Shown here: piece by piece, positions 17,424-27,115 of the stretch
Layout of the letters: each line of letters starts with the position of its first letter
Numbering within the stretch: position 1 is the first letter of the stretch
DNA from: Deinococcus sp. AJ005
GTDB lineage: Bacteria; Deinococcota; Deinococci; Deinococcales; Deinococcaceae
Length of the DNA stretch: 64,000 nucleotides
Direction: 5' to 3'
Assembly (NCBI RefSeq): GCF_009017495.1
Contig: NZ_CP044990.1
Span: 1,135,001 to 1,199,000, forward strand
Position numbers and translations under genes: made by a program
Notes under the pieces: generated by a model
What the model was told of the DNA's origin: nothing
The model's database searches: none
The model's input: only the letters and a program-made list of their open reading frames with translations

Positions 17424-17993
17424 ATGTCTCTGACCCTGCGCCAGCCGATCATCTTTCTGGACGTGGAAACCGGAGGGCGTGACCCGGCCCGCCATCCACT
17501 GCTGACCATTGGCGCGGTGACGTTGGGCGAGGACGGCCAGATATCGCGCCCCATCCATCTGCTGGTCAAGCACCCTGAATACTGCGTGGAACCGGGTGCG
17601 CTGGAAGTGACGGGCATCGACATCCTGGAACATGACCGCGCCGCCCAGCCGCCGGAAGCCGTGGCCGACGCCCTGCGCGAGTACGCTGCCGGGCTGGGCC
17701 GCGTGATGCTGGGCGGGCATAACTTTAACTTCGATCTGCGCTTTCTGCGCCCCCTGCTGCCCGATCTCCGCAAGGTGTTCAGGAGCGGGCATGTGGACAC
17801 CAAACTGACCGCCCAGTTCCTGATCCACGCCGGGGTGCTGCCCCACCAGATCGGCACGCCGCTGTCTCAGCTCACAGAGCATTTTGGAATCGAGTACGCG
17901 GCCCATAACGCCTTGGAAGACGCCACCGCGACAGCAAAAGTCTATGTGGAGTTGTTGCGGCTGGTGGGGGCTGGGCGCGAGGCTTCCACCTAG
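17424..17993 (+). CDS. DEDDh 3'-5' exonuclease (DNA polymerase III epsilon-like)
   Basis: A 189-residue exonuclease of the DnaQ/RNase T fold. The acidic motifs are Exo [11 protein letters not shown], Exo [13 protein letters not shown] and Exo [17 protein letters not shown] with its His. A free-standing proofreading-like exonuclease could act in DNA repair or RNA trimming. No polymerase lies nearby. Family assignment is secure, but substrate is unknown. Confidence 0.88.
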   Translation: MSLTLRQPIIFLDVETGGRDPARHPLLTIGAVTLGEDGQISRPIHLLVKHPEYCVEPGALEVTGIDILEHDRAAQPPEAVADALREYAAGLGRVMLGGHNFNFDLRFLRPLLPDLRKVFRSGHVDTKLTAQFLIHAGVLPHQIGTPLSQLTEHFGIEYAAHNALEDATATAKVYVELLRLVGAGREAST

Positions 17994-18087
17994 CCCGCCG
18001 GGTGCCTGACCGGGGCCTGACGGCGCATGTGAAGCGGCTGTGAAGGGCTTCATTCCGCTCAGGAAACAGCGTGCTAGTTTTCGTTTC

Positions 18088-18579
<492 letters not shown>

Positions 18580-18603
18580 TCACCCTTTCCGGCTGAGACA
18601 ATG

Positions 18604-18633
18604 GCCCCGCATGCCCTGGCGCGGGGCGTTTTC
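18604..18633 (+). terminator. Rho-independent terminator after the first ompH-like gene
   Basis: GCCCCGC (18604-18610) pairs with GCGGGGC (18621-18627), followed by GTTTTC. It separates the two paralogous genes. Confidence 0.75.
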
Positions 18634-18683
18634 ATGGTCCCCGCAAAACGCCTGAGCATTGCCTGACCGTTGGAGGTTGTCCC

Positions 18684-19157
18684 TTGAATAAATTCCTGAT
18701 CCTTTTTCCGCTGGCCCTGCTCGCCACGGTGCCGCAGGCCCAGACCCCCAAGAACCGTGTCGGCCTGATCGACGTGCAGGCCGCCGTCAAGGCGCTGCCC
18801 GCCAGCAAGGCGTACCTGGACCTCTCGGCCCGTGTGGACGCGGACCTGAAAGACAAACGCAGCAAGATCGACGGTCTGGCTGCCAAAGCCGGGGCCACGG
18901 GGAGCGCAGCAGACCGCAAGGCGCTGAATGATGCCCAGAAGGCGTACAGCACTGCCCAGAGCGGGTATAGCGGACGCATCGCCACGGCCTTCCAGCCGCT
19001 GGCCGTCAAGGTGAATGCGGCGGTGGCCCAGGTGGCCAAAGCCAACGGCTACAGCGTGGTCATGGACCGCCAGATTGCCGCCCAGAACCGGCTTGTCATC
19101 TATGCTAACGCCAGCACCACGGACCTGACTCCCGCTGTCATTAAAGCCCTGAAGTAG
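18684..19157 (+). CDS. OmpH/Skp-like periplasmic chaperone (copy 2)
   Basis: A 157-residue paralog of the preceding gene: signal peptide ([18 protein letters not shown]), [17 protein letters not shown], an Ala/Lys coiled coil, and the shared ending [20 protein letters not shown]. The start is TTG at 18684, supported by a GGAGG site 8 nt upstream. The rare start codon may keep expression below that of copy 1. Copy 2 is slightly shorter. Confidence 0.82.
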   Translation: MNKFLILFPLALLATVPQAQTPKNRVGLIDVQAAVKALPASKAYLDLSARVDADLKDKRSKIDGLAAKAGATGSAADRKALNDAQKAYSTAQSGYSGRIATAFQPLAVKVNAAVAQVAKANGYSVVMDRQIAAQNRLVIYANASTTDLTPAVIKALK

Positions 19158-19185
19158 TTCCGCGCTTTCCAGTTTCTGCTTAAAG

Positions 19186-19208
19186 GCACGTCTTAGACGT
19201 GCTTTTTT
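19186..19208 (+). terminator. Rho-independent terminator after the second ompH-like gene
   Basis: GCACGTC and GACGTGC form a 7-bp stem with a TTA loop, followed directly by six T (19203-19208). Confidence 0.85.
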
Positions 19209-19366
19209 CATTGTCTGTCGGGGTCTGGCTCCCATCCTGCTCCGGGCCTGTTCCCCACAAAATGTACGCGCACGTCTATTATGAACGCTGACGTATTTGA
19301 CCAGAGGCGGGCGACATGGAAGCATGGACGCCTCAGCACCACGCACAACTCAAGGAGGCTCCACAC

Positions 19367-21460
19367 ATGACCAGCGCGCAAGCAGAAATGGTTCAACAGT
19401 CCCGTGACGGCGAGATTCTGATTCTCACCATCAACAATCCGCCCGTCAACGCCTTTTCCCCCGGCGTCCCGGAGGGTCTGAAAGCTGGGCTGGACGTGGC
19501 CGCAGCCGACGACGGCGTGAAGGCCGTGGTCATCATCGGCGGCGGACGCACCTTCGTCGCTGGGGCCGATATCAAGACCTTTGGCCGCCCGCGTGAGGAA
19601 TCCCCCGATTTGCGCGGCACGATTGAAAAGCTGGACGGCTTTGGCAAGCCCACGGTGGCCGCCATTCACGGCACGGCGCTGGGCGGCGGTCTGGAACTGG
19701 CGATGGGCTGCAATTACCGCGTGGCGGTGAAAGAGGCTCAAGTTGGCCTCCCCGAAGTCAAGCTGGGCGTGCTACCGGGCGCGGGCGGCACGCAACGTCT
19801 GCCCCGCGTGGTGGGCGCACAGAAGGCGCTGGAAATGATGCTGTCTGGCAACCCGATTAAAGCGGGCGAGGCGCAGAAACTGGGTCTGGTGGATGAGATC
19901 GTGGACGGCGATCTGCTGGCCGGAGCGGTGGCCTTTGCCCGCAACCATGCCGACGCCCGCCCGCTGCCGCGCATCAGCGAGAAGGGCGTGGAAGGCGGCT
20001 CCCCTGAAGTCTTCGCCGCCGCCCGCGAAGGGATCAAGAAGTCGCACCGGGGCCAGCTCTCGCCCTCGCTGATCATTGATCTGACGGAAATGGCGGCCAA
20101 CAAGCCCTTTCAGGAAGGATGGGACGCCGAATCGGGCAAGTTCCTGGAGGCCATGAACAGCCCGCAGTCGCGTGGCCTGCGCCACATCTTCTTCGCTGAA
20201 CGCGAGGCGGGCAAGATTCCCGGCATCACGAAGGAAACGCCCACCACCGAGATCAAGTCCGCCGGAATCATCGGCGCGGGGACGATGGGCGGCGGCATCG
20301 CCATGAATTTCCTGAACGCCGGAATTCCCGTGACCATCGTGGAAACCCAGCAGGAGGCGCTGGACCGGGGCCTGGGCGTGATCCGCAAGAACTACGAGAA
20401 TACCGCCAAAAAAGGCCGCATGAGCATGGAGGACGTGGAAAAACGCATGTCCATGCTGACGCCCACGCTGGACATGACCGATCTGAAAGACGCCGACATC
20501 ATTATTGAAGCGGTCTTTGAGAACATGGACGTGAAGAAGGAGATCTTCACCAAGCTGGACGCCATTGCCAAGCCAGGGGCGATTCTCGCCAGCAACACCT
20601 CCACGCTGGACGTGAACGAGATTGCCAGTGTCACCAAGCGCCCAGAAAGTGTGATCGGGCTGCACTTCTTCAGCCCGGCCAACGTGATGAAACTGCTGGA
20701 AATCGTGCGGGCCGACAAGACCAGTGATTCGGTGCTGGCGACGGGTATGGCGCTGGCGAAGAAGATCAAGAAAGTGGGCGTGGTGGTGGGCGTCTGCGAC
20801 GGTTTTGTGGGCAACCGCATGGTCCACCGTTACGGCGACGAGGGCCGCAAACTGGTGGAGGAAGGCGCGAACCCGCAGGATGTGGACGCCGCCATGAACG
20901 CGCTGGGGCTGCCGATGGGGCCGTTTCAGATGGGCGATATGGCTGGCCTGGACATCGGCTACGCCATCCGTCAGCATCAGGCGAAGGTGGCGGGGCAGCC
21001 CAAGCCCGACGGCTGGATTGACCGGATCGTGGAGACAGGCCGCAAGGGTCAGAAAACTGCTGCGGGCGTCTACGATTACGGTGAAGACCGCAAGCCGAAG
21101 CCCAACGCCGAAATGACCCAACTGATCGCCGACTACCGCACCGAGAAGGGCATCACGCCGCGCGAGATCGGGCAGGATGAGGCCACCAAACGCCTGACCT
21201 ACAGCCTGGTCAACGAGGGCGCGAAGATTCTGGAAGAGGGCATCGCCCAGCGGGCGGGCGACATTGACGTGATCTACATCTACGGCTACGGCTTCCCCGC
21301 CTACCGGGGCGGCCCCATGCAGTACGCCGACGAGCAGGGTTTGAAGAATGTGGTGGCCGACTTGAAACAGTACGGCCAGACGCCCGCGCCCCTGCTTCAG
21401 CAGTTGGCTGATGAAGGGGGAACGTTCGGGGGTTGGGATAAAGCGAAGGGGAAAAGCTGA
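19367..21460 (+). CDS. fadB: Bifunctional enoyl-CoA hydratase / 3-hydroxyacyl-CoA dehydrogenase
   Basis: Beta-oxidation enzyme (697 residues) catalysing hydration of enoyl-CoA and oxidation of 3-hydroxyacyl-CoA. The N-terminal crotonase domain shows oxyanion elements GGGRTFVAGADIKTF and IHGTALGGGLELAMG. The NAD-binding domain begins SAGIIGAGTMGGGIAMNFL, and the C-terminal 3HCDH domains contain VVGVCDGFVGNRMVHRYGD. The start follows AAGGAGG, 8 nt before the ATG. TATTAT (19277-19282) is a possible -10. The thiolase partner fadA is downstream but separated by a toxin-antitoxin module. Confidence 0.92.
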   Translation: MTSAQAEMVQQSRDGEILILTINNPPVNAFSPGVPEGLKAGLDVAAADDGVKAVVIIGGGRTFVAGADIKTFGRPREESPDLRGTIEKLDGFGKPTVAAIHGTALGGGLELAMGCNYRVAVKEAQVGLPEVKLGVLPGAGGTQRLPRVVGAQKALEMMLSGNPIKAGEAQKLGLVDEIVDGDLLAGAVAFARNHADARPLPRISEKGVEGGSPEVFAAAREGIKKSHRGQLSPSLIIDLTEMAANKPFQEGWDAESGKFLEAMNSPQSRGLRHIFFAEREAGKIPGITKETPTTEIKSAGIIGAGTMGGGIAMNFLNAGIPVTIVETQQEALDRGLGVIRKNYENTAKKGRMSMEDVEKRMSMLTPTLDMTDLKDADIIIEAVFENMDVKKEIFTKLDAIAKPGAILASNTSTLDVNEIASVTKRPESVIGLHFFSPANVMKLLEIVRADKTSDSVLATGMALAKKIKKVGVVVGVCDGFVGNRMVHRYGDEGRKLVEEGANPQDVDAAMNALGLPMGPFQMGDMAGLDIGYAIRQHQAKVAGQPKPDGWIDRIVETGRKGQKTAAGVYDYGEDRKPKPNAEMTQLIADYRTEKGITPREIGQDEATKRLTYSLVNEGAKILEEGIAQRAGDIDVIYIYGYGFPAYRGGPMQYADEQGLKNVVADLKQYGQTPAPLLQQLADEGGTFGGWDKAKGKS

Positions 21461-21465
21461 GCCTT

Positions 21466-21483
21466 GTTATCAAATCTGATAAC
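21466..21483. promoter_or_regulatory. Palindromic operator in front of hicAB
   Basis: GTTATCA and TGATAAC form a perfect 7-bp inverted repeat around AATC, 16 nt before hicA. HicB antitoxins with a C-terminal DNA-binding domain repress their own operon at such palindromes. A TTGTTA element (21464-21469) overlaps the left arm. Confidence 0.7.
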
Positions 21484-21499
21484 ATACTGAGCGTGATTC

Positions 21500-21691
21500 A
21501 TGCCGCGTAAAGTCCGTGAACTCATCCGTGATCTGGAGCGGGCGGGCTTTGAACTCCAGAGCGTGCGCGGCAGCCACCGCAAATTTGTGCGGCACGGCAG
21601 CAAGATTGTTCTCAGTGGTGGAGATGGTGACGATGCAAAGAAATATCAGGAGAAAAATGTTCGGGAAGCTATCCAGGGCGAGGAGGAATAA
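21500..21691 (+). CDS. hicA: HicA-type mRNA interferase toxin
   Basis: A 63-residue double-stranded-RNA-binding-fold toxin that cleaves mRNA. The HicA pattern is clear: VRELIRDLERAGFELQSVRG, then the active-site SHRKFVRHG with its His, and a lysine-rich end. The stop abuts the hicB ATG, the usual toxin-first order. Base composition is less GC-rich than the fad genes around it, suggesting acquisition. Confidence 0.92.
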   Translation: MPRKVRELIRDLERAGFELQSVRGSHRKFVRHGSKIVLSGGDGDDAKKYQEKNVREAIQGEEE

Positions 21692-22144
21692 ATGTACCTG
21701 ACAATTATTTCTAGCGGTGAACGCAACTGGAATGCTCTAGTTCCCGAATTGAATTGCATCGTCACTGCTCCAAACCGCGAGGAATTACTTAAGCTGACCA
21801 GGGAGAGTATTGCTGTTGCGCTAGAGGACGTTCCTGCTGTTTCGCCCACGGTCAATTCTGTTGCAGATATTAGCCCTGGCGTGAGAGCTGAGTTGGACGG
21901 CTCCGAAGAAATCCTCTTCCTCAATCCCGCCTCCATGAACCCGGTCAGCCTGGAAATTGAACAGACTTTGAATGCCGCTGGAGTTTCGCAGGCTGAACTT
22001 GCCCGGCGCATTGGCAGCAGCCGCTCAGCGGTCAATCGCCTCGTCAATCCGTTTTACTGGGGCCATTCGCTGGATGTCCTGCGGCGCGTGGCTGAGGCTT
22101 TGAATACTGAAGTTCAGGTCAAGTTTGCGGCGAAGGCGTCGTAA
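21692..22144 (+). CDS. hicB: HicB-type antitoxin with C-terminal HTH
   Basis: A 150-residue antitoxin. Residues 1-60 form the degenerate RNase H-like HicB domain that blocks HicA (starting MYLTIISSGERNWNALVPEL). A linker leads to an XRE-type helix-turn-helix (SQAELARRIGSSRSAVNRL) that should bind the palindrome at 21466-21483. Codon use has more A/T-ending codons than neighbouring housekeeping genes. Confidence 0.9.
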   Translation: MYLTIISSGERNWNALVPELNCIVTAPNREELLKLTRESIAVALEDVPAVSPTVNSVADISPGVRAELDGSEEILFLNPASMNPVSLEIEQTLNAAGVSQAELARRIGSSRSAVNRLVNPFYWGHSLDVLRRVAEALNTEVQVKFAAKAS

Positions 22145-22148
22145 ATCC

Positions 22149-22403
22149 TTGCCAGCTATTCGATGTAAATGCGGAACGAAGTTGAGCTGGAGCCAAATAC
22201 CGAACCCGATTGAATGGCTTATGGTTTCCGACGAGACCTTTGACAAGCTGACAGATGCGGAAACAGACAGCTTATCTGCTGATGCTTTTCACAATCAGAT
22301 GAAGCATCTACTTCTCTGCCCTTGCTGCGGAAGATTATGGGTGTTCTGGAATGGTTTTTCCGGCGATCCGCAAGTTTTCCTACCTGAAGTCAACGAGTTA
22401 TAA
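22149..22403 (+). CDS. Small Cys-rich (zinc-ribbon-like) protein after hicAB
   Basis: About 84 residues from a TTG at 22149 (a TTG at 22125 inside hicB is also open). It has an N-terminal CKCG pair and a later CPCCGRLWVFW element, a likely zinc ribbon with four or five Cys. The gene begins 4 nt after hicB, has a low-GC look and ends just before fadA, so it appears to have arrived with the toxin-antitoxin module. I do not recognise its function. Confidence 0.6.
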   Translation: MPAIRCKCGTKLSWSQIPNPIEWLMVSDETFDKLTDAETDSLSADAFHNQMKHLLLCPCCGRLWVFWNGFSGDPQVFLPEVNEL

Positions 22404-22431
22404 ACCCTCATTCTCAAAGGAGTAACCCAAT

Positions 22432-23613
22432 ATGCCCGAAGCAGTCATCGTATCCACCGCCCGCACGCCCATTGGCAAAGCCTACCGGGGCTTTCTTAAC
22501 GACACGCACGGCTCTGATCTGGGCGCACACGCTGTCATGCACGCCGTGCAACGCGCCGGAATTGACCCCGCCGAGATTGAGGACGTCATCATGGGTTCCG
22601 GCAACCCCGAAGGCGCAACCGGCAGCAACATCGCCCGCCAGATCGCCCTGCGCGCCGGATTGCCGGTGAGCGTGGCGGGCGTGACCGTCAACCGCTTTTG
22701 CTCCAGCGGCCTGAACACCATTGCGCTGGCGGCCAATCACGTCATGGCCGGACAGGGCGAGATTTTCGTGGCGGGCGGCCTGGAAAGCATCTCGCTGACC
22801 CAGAACGAACACGCCAATAAATTCCGTCTGCGCGGCGAGTGGCTGATGGAACACAAGCCTGACATCTATATGCCCATGCTGCAAACGGCGGAAGTCGTGT
22901 CCCAGCGCTACGGCGTCTCCCGTGAGGCGCAGGACGAGTACGCCCTGAGAAGCCAGCAGCGCACGGCGGCGGCGCAGGAAGCCGGGAAGTTTGATCACGA
23001 AATCGTCCCCATGACCGCCACCATGAAGGTGCAGGACAAGGCGACGGGCGAGATTTCCGAGCAGGAAGTGACCCGCAAGTTGGACGAGGGCAACCGCCCG
23101 GAAACCACGCTGGAAGGGTTGCAGAAGCTCAAGCCCGTCATTGAGGGTGGTGTCATCACGGCGGGCAACGCCTCGCAACTGTCGGACGGCGCGGCGGCGG
23201 TGGTGGTCATGGACGCCGATATGGCCCGTGAGCGCGGCCTGCAACCGCTGGGGCTGTTCAAGGGCTTCGCGGTGGCCGGATGCGAACCCGACGAAATGGG
23301 CATCGGCCCAATTTACGCCGTGCCCAAACTGCTGAAGCGCCATGGATTGACTGTGGACGACATTGACCTGTGGGAGCTGAACGAGGCCTTCGCCGTGCAG
23401 GCGCTGTACTGCCGGGACCAGTTGGGCATTGACCCGGAGAAGTACAACGTCAACGGCGGCAGCATCAGTATCGGCCACCCCTACGGCATGAGCGGCGCAC
23501 GTCTGACCGGCCACATTCTGCTGGAAGGCAAACGCCGGGGCGCAAAGCATGTGGTGGTGACCATGTGCGTGGGCGGCGGCATGGGCGCGGCGGGATTGTT
23601 CGAGGTTTTGTAA
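22432..23613 (+). CDS. fadA: Acetyl-CoA acyltransferase (thiolase)
   Basis: A 393-residue thiolase cleaving 3-ketoacyl-CoA, the last step of beta-oxidation. The nucleophilic Cys is in [14 protein letters not shown]. The catalytic His is in [16 protein letters not shown] and the second Cys in [15 protein letters not shown]. An AAAGGAG site precedes the ATG. It pairs functionally with fadB at 19367. Its own ribosome-binding site and the intervening module leave open whether both are on one transcript. Confidence 0.92.
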   Translation: MPEAVIVSTARTPIGKAYRGFLNDTHGSDLGAHAVMHAVQRAGIDPAEIEDVIMGSGNPEGATGSNIARQIALRAGLPVSVAGVTVNRFCSSGLNTIALAANHVMAGQGEIFVAGGLESISLTQNEHANKFRLRGEWLMEHKPDIYMPMLQTAEVVSQRYGVSREAQDEYALRSQQRTAAAQEAGKFDHEIVPMTATMKVQDKATGEISEQEVTRKLDEGNRPETTLEGLQKLKPVIEGGVITAGNASQLSDGAAAVVVMDADMARERGLQPLGLFKGFAVAGCEPDEMGIGPIYAVPKLLKRHGLTVDDIDLWELNEAFAVQALYCRDQLGIDPEKYNVNGGSISIGHPYGMSGARLTGHILLEGKRRGAKHVVVTMCVGGGMGAAGLFEVL

Positions 23614-23707
23614 TCGTCTGATGGTCGCTGGGCTGTGGGAGGTCTTTTCTGGATCTCACAGCCCTCCGTTATTTCACTGCCTTTCCTCAATCCTGTGGAG
23701 GTTTCCT

Positions 23708-24643
23708 ATGCCCCTTGATCCCGCCTTAAAAGAAGTCCTTTTGCAATTTGCCGCCGCGCCCCAGCCGAACGGTCTGGAGGAGATGCGACAGGCCGTTATC
23801 GCCACCTCGGCCCGCACGCCCAAAAGGACGATCACGGGCGTTTCCACCCGTGACCTGACCATTCCCGGCCCCGCCTCGGCACTGCCCGTCCGGCTGTACA
23901 CGCCGGAAGGAACGGCCCCGGCGCAGGGCTGGCCGCTGACCGTGTTCTTCCACGGCGGCGGCTTCGTGGCCTACAACATCGAGACACACGATCAGGTGTG
24001 CCGTGAATTGTGCGTAGGCGCAAAGAGCGCGGTGCTGAGTGTGGAATATCGTCTGGCCCCGGAGAACAAGTTTCCGGCCCCAGTGGACGATGCCTATGCT
24101 GCCTTCACCTGGGCTGCCGCGAACGCCGCCGAACTGGGCATTAACCCGGCCCGGCTGGCGCTATCGGGCGACAGTGCGGGCGCGAGCCTGTGCATCGCCG
24201 TCACCCAGCGTGCCCGTGACGAACATGGCCCGGCCATTGCCGCGCAACTGCTGATCTATCCCGCCGCCGATTTCGTGAACACGGACCGCTACGCCTCGCG
24301 CAAAGAGAACGGCGAGGGCTACTTTCTGACCGAGGAGCGCATGAAGTTCTTTGGAGAGATGTACCTCGCGGAAGCTGAACACGGCGCGCACCCGCACGTT
24401 TCCCCGCTGCACGCCGCCGATCTTAAAAATCTTCCGCCTGCGCTGGTGCTGACGGCTGAGTTCGATCCCTTGCGCGATGAGGGCATCGCTTACGCCGAGG
24501 CGCTGCGGGTGGCGGGGAACCGCGCCGAACACCAGCCCGGCCCCGGCATGATCCACGGCTTTGCCAACATGACGGGCGTATCCCCGGCGGCGGCGGCCCT
24601 GATTGATGAGGCGGCGGCTTGGCTGGGGCGCGAACTGACATAG
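23708..24643 (+). CDS. HSL-family alpha/beta hydrolase (esterase/lipase)
   Basis: A 311-residue carboxylesterase of the hormone-sensitive-lipase family. The oxyanion motif is VFFHGGGFVAYN, the nucleophile elbow ALSGDSAGASLC, the acid in AEFDPLRDEG and the His in GMIHGFAN. It could release fatty acids that feed the fad enzymes upstream, but this is only suggested by position. GGAGG lies 6 nt before the ATG. A strong terminator follows. Confidence 0.9.
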   Translation: MPLDPALKEVLLQFAAAPQPNGLEEMRQAVIATSARTPKRTITGVSTRDLTIPGPASALPVRLYTPEGTAPAQGWPLTVFFHGGGFVAYNIETHDQVCRELCVGAKSAVLSVEYRLAPENKFPAPVDDAYAAFTWAAANAAELGINPARLALSGDSAGASLCIAVTQRARDEHGPAIAAQLLIYPAADFVNTDRYASRKENGEGYFLTEERMKFFGEMYLAEAEHGAHPHVSPLHAADLKNLPPALVLTAEFDPLRDEGIAYAEALRVAGNRAEHQPGPGMIHGFANMTGVSPAAAALIDEAAAWLGRELT

Positions 24644-24662
24644 GCTGGGCAGCTCCAGCGGC

Positions 24663-24709
24663 AGCGGGCCAGCCTTCCCTCCAGCGCAGGGTGGGCTGGC
24701 CCGCTCGTT
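24663..24709 (+). terminator. Terminator after the esterase gene
   Basis: AGCGGGCCAGCC (24663-24674) pairs perfectly with GGCTGGCCCGCT (24694-24705) over a 19-nt loop, followed by CGTTT. Confidence 0.75.
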
Positions 24710-24749
24710 TCCAGTGGGTTCGGAGGCATTGGCCCTATGCCTGCGCCTC

Positions 24750-24755
24750 TACAAT
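24750..24755 (+). promoter_or_regulatory. -10 box of a leaderless promoter (nif3-like gene)
   Basis: TACAAT followed by GCCCCC and then ATG. The same string occurs in front of the NUDIX gene (37998-38003, minus strand) and the tilS fusion (38413-38418, with one extra C). Confidence 0.65.
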
Positions 24756-24761
24756 GCCCCC

Positions 24762-25547
24762 ATGACCGATTCCTCTACCTCCAAGTCCCCCGAGGTCAAC
24801 CGCGATGAGCTGGTGCGCTGGCTCAATGAGTACCTCAAGATCGACGCCTACCCCGATCCCAGCATGAACGGCCTTCAGATAGAGGGGACCGGAAAGATCA
24901 CCCGTGTCGCGGCCAGCGTGGACACCAGTATCAAGACCTTGCAGCACGCGGCAGACAGCGGCGCGGATATTCTGCTGGTGCATCATGGCCTGTTCTGGGG
25001 CGATCCGCTGGCGATCACCGGGCCACACCGTACCCGCCTGCAAACGGCGCTGGCGGCAGACCTCAACCTGTACGCCGCCCATATTCCGCTGGACGCCCAC
25101 CCCGAAATCGGCAACAACGCCATGATCGCCAACGCGCTGTCGCTGGAAAACCGCCAGCCGTTCGGGGACTGGGCGGGCCACAAGATTGGGCTGGCCGGAG
25201 AACTGCCGTTTGAACAGTCATTACAGGACTTTGCAGACCGCATCCAGAAGCTGACGGGCGAAATCTGTCTGGTCCACGGCGGCGGCAGCCCCACCGTCAA
25301 ACGCCTGGGTATCATCAGCGGCAGCGGCGCAGACCGCATTGCCGAGGCCGCCGCGCTGGGTCTGGACACTCTATTGACGGGTGAACCGGAACACAAGCAC
25401 TTCCACGATTCTTTTGAAAACGGCGTGAATGTGGTCTTCGCCGGACACTACGAAACCGAGGTGTTCGGCGTCCGTGCCCTAGCCGCCAAGATTGAGGAAG
25501 AGTTTGGCCTGCCCTGGCAGTTTCTGCACCATCCGACGGGCCTGTAG
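24762..25547 (+). CDS. Nif3-like dinuclear metal-centre protein
   Basis: A 261-residue member of the Nif3/YbgI (GTP cyclohydrolase I type 2-like) family, which forms toroidal hexamers with two metals per subunit. Metal-ligand motifs are LLVHHGLFWG, AAHIPLDAHPEIGNN and the C-terminal FAGHYETEVFG with His and Glu. The cellular role of the family is unclear. The TACAAT box gives a leaderless start at 24762. It lies 3 nt from tmk. Confidence 0.88.
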   Translation: MTDSSTSKSPEVNRDELVRWLNEYLKIDAYPDPSMNGLQIEGTGKITRVAASVDTSIKTLQHAADSGADILLVHHGLFWGDPLAITGPHRTRLQTALAADLNLYAAHIPLDAHPEIGNNAMIANALSLENRQPFGDWAGHKIGLAGELPFEQSLQDFADRIQKLTGEICLVHGGGSPTVKRLGIISGSGADRIAEAAALGLDTLLTGEPEHKHFHDSFENGVNVVFAGHYETEVFGVRALAAKIEEEFGLPWQFLHHPTGL

Positions 25548-25550
25548 TCG

Positions 25551-26201
25551 GTGGTTTCGTCGTCTCAGCCCGAGACTGGCCTCTTCATTTCCTTTGAAGG
25601 GCCGGAAGGCGCAGGCAAAAGCACCCAGATTGCTCGTCTGCTGCGGCATCTGGAATCGGAGAGCGTGCCCTACACCGTCACCCGTGAGCCGGGCGGCACC
25701 CCACTGGGAACACGCGTGCGGGATGTGCTGCTGGACCCCGAACTGACCATTGATCCGCTGCCCGAATTTCTGCTGTACAGCGCCAGCCGCGCCCAGCTCG
25801 TTACCAACGTCATTCGCCCAGCCCTCGGCAGGCGAGAGGTGGTGGTGTGTGACCGTTACGCCGATTCCAGTCTGGCGTACCAGGGTTTCGGGCGCGGCCT
25901 GAATGCCGGACTGCTGCGCGGCATCACGGCGGCGGCGACAGGCGGGCTGTGGCCCGATCTGACGGTGTTGCTGGACCTTGACTCCGTTATCGGTCTGGAA
26001 CGGGCAGCGCGGCGCGGTCAGCCAGACCGGTTGGAACAGGCAGATCTCACTTTCCATCAACGGCTCAGACAGGGTTTCCTGAAGCTGGCCGAGGCGGAGG
26101 CAGAACGTTTTCTGGTGCTGGACGCCACTCTGGATGAAACCGATCTGGAAAAAACGATCTGGGAGGCGATCCAGTCACGCCTCCCAGTCTTAAAAATCTA
26201 G
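25551..26201 (+). CDS. tmk: Thymidylate kinase
   Basis: A 216-residue dTMP kinase needed for dTTP synthesis. The P-loop is FEGPEGAGKSTQ. The substrate-binding motif TREPGGTPLGT, the DRYADSS element and the LID region RRGQPDRLEQ are all present. The start is GTG at 25551, 3 nt after the Nif3 stop, so the two are co-transcribed. The convergent glutaminyl cyclase gene ends 4 nt beyond its stop. Confidence 0.93.
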   Translation: MVSSSQPETGLFISFEGPEGAGKSTQIARLLRHLESESVPYTVTREPGGTPLGTRVRDVLLDPELTIDPLPEFLLYSASRAQLVTNVIRPALGRREVVVCDRYADSSLAYQGFGRGLNAGLLRGITAAATGGLWPDLTVLLDLDSVIGLERAARRGQPDRLEQADLTFHQRLRQGFLKLAEAEAERFLVLDATLDETDLEKTIWEAIQSRLPVLKI

Positions 26202-26205
26202 GGCC

Positions 26206-27090
26206 TCAGCGTCGGGGCTGAGCGCGCCCGTTCGTTGTTCCCAGTCCGGGCACCTTGACCTCAAAAATCGTCCCCCAGCGCTTGCCGGTCAGCAGCAGCG
26301 TGCCGCGCTCGGGGATGTACGCGATGCCGTTGGGAATGTCATCGAAGGTCAGGGGCTTGCCCAGTTTGGCGGCGCTGGCGCTGGCCTCGCGGGTCAGGGC
26401 GGACACGTCGATCCAGGCGGTAACTTTGCCCGTTTGCGGATCGATCCGCGCAATCCGGTCTGTCAGCCAGATGTTGGCGTACACGCTTCCCCCGGCGTAT
26501 TCCAGCTCGTTGATGTTTCTGACGGGCTGCCCGCCATCGGTGACAGTGACGCTCCGCTTGGCCGCAAAGGTTTTGGGGTCGCGCCAGACCAGCTTGGGGG
26601 TGCCGTTGCTCATGATCAGGTCCTTGCCGTTGGTGGTCAGCCCCCAGCCCTCGCCGCCGTAGCGGTAGCGCCCGACTTCCTTCAGGGTCCCGGCGTCGAA
26701 GGCGAAGGCCAGCCCGTCTTGCCAGGTCAGGTGGTAGGCCACGCCGCCCACCACCGTGACGCCCTCGCCGAAGGCGGTGGACAGCGGCGTGGCCACCCTG
26801 CCCAGCACCTTGCCGGTTTTCAGGTCTACCCGCCGCACACCGGATTCGCCTACCAGTCCGGTGCTTTCCATGTAGGTGCCGTCCCCCAGGTACTGAAACC
26901 CCTCGGTAAAGGCGGCGCGGTCATGGGGATAACGGTTGACGATGGTGGGGGTCAGGATCGTCGGCACTGAATTGGCCGGAGCTGAATTCGCTGGAGCAGC
27001 AGCGGGTGAGGAGGCAGGAGGCGTGGACTGGGCCAGGACCGTGTTCAGGGACACGAGACCGAGTAGGGAAAGCAGGAAGACGGCGCGCAC
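26206..27090 (-). CDS. Glutaminyl-peptide cyclotransferase (beta-propeller type)
   Basis: A 294-residue secreted enzyme that forms N-terminal pyroglutamate. A signal peptide (VFLLSLLGLVSLNTVLAQ) precedes an Ala/Pro linker and a five-bladed propeller. Markers are YPHDRAAFTEGFQYLGDG, GEGVTVVGGVAYHLTWQ, YGGEGWGLTTNGKDLIMSNG and NELEYAGGSVYANIW. The start is GTG at 27090 because TACCAT (27097-27102) lies 6 nt upstream. The frame stays open to 27258, but that extension is not protein-like and overlaps the 3' end of queG. Confidence 0.88.
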   Translation of the reverse strand: MRAVFLLSLLGLVSLNTVLAQSTPPASSPAAAPANSAPANSVPTILTPTIVNRYPHDRAAFTEGFQYLGDGTYMESTGLVGESGVRRVDLKTGKVLGRVATPLSTAFGEGVTVVGGVAYHLTWQDGLAFAFDAGTLKEVGRYRYGGEGWGLTTNGKDLIMSNGTPKLVWRDPKTFAAKRSVTVTDGGQPVRNINELEYAGGSVYANIWLTDRIARIDPQTGKVTAWIDVSALTREASASAAKLGKPLTFDDIPNGIAYIPERGTLLLTGKRWGTIFEVKVPGLGTTNGRAQPRR

Positions 27091-27115
27091 AGGTTCATGG
27101 TAGGCAAGTGGGGCG

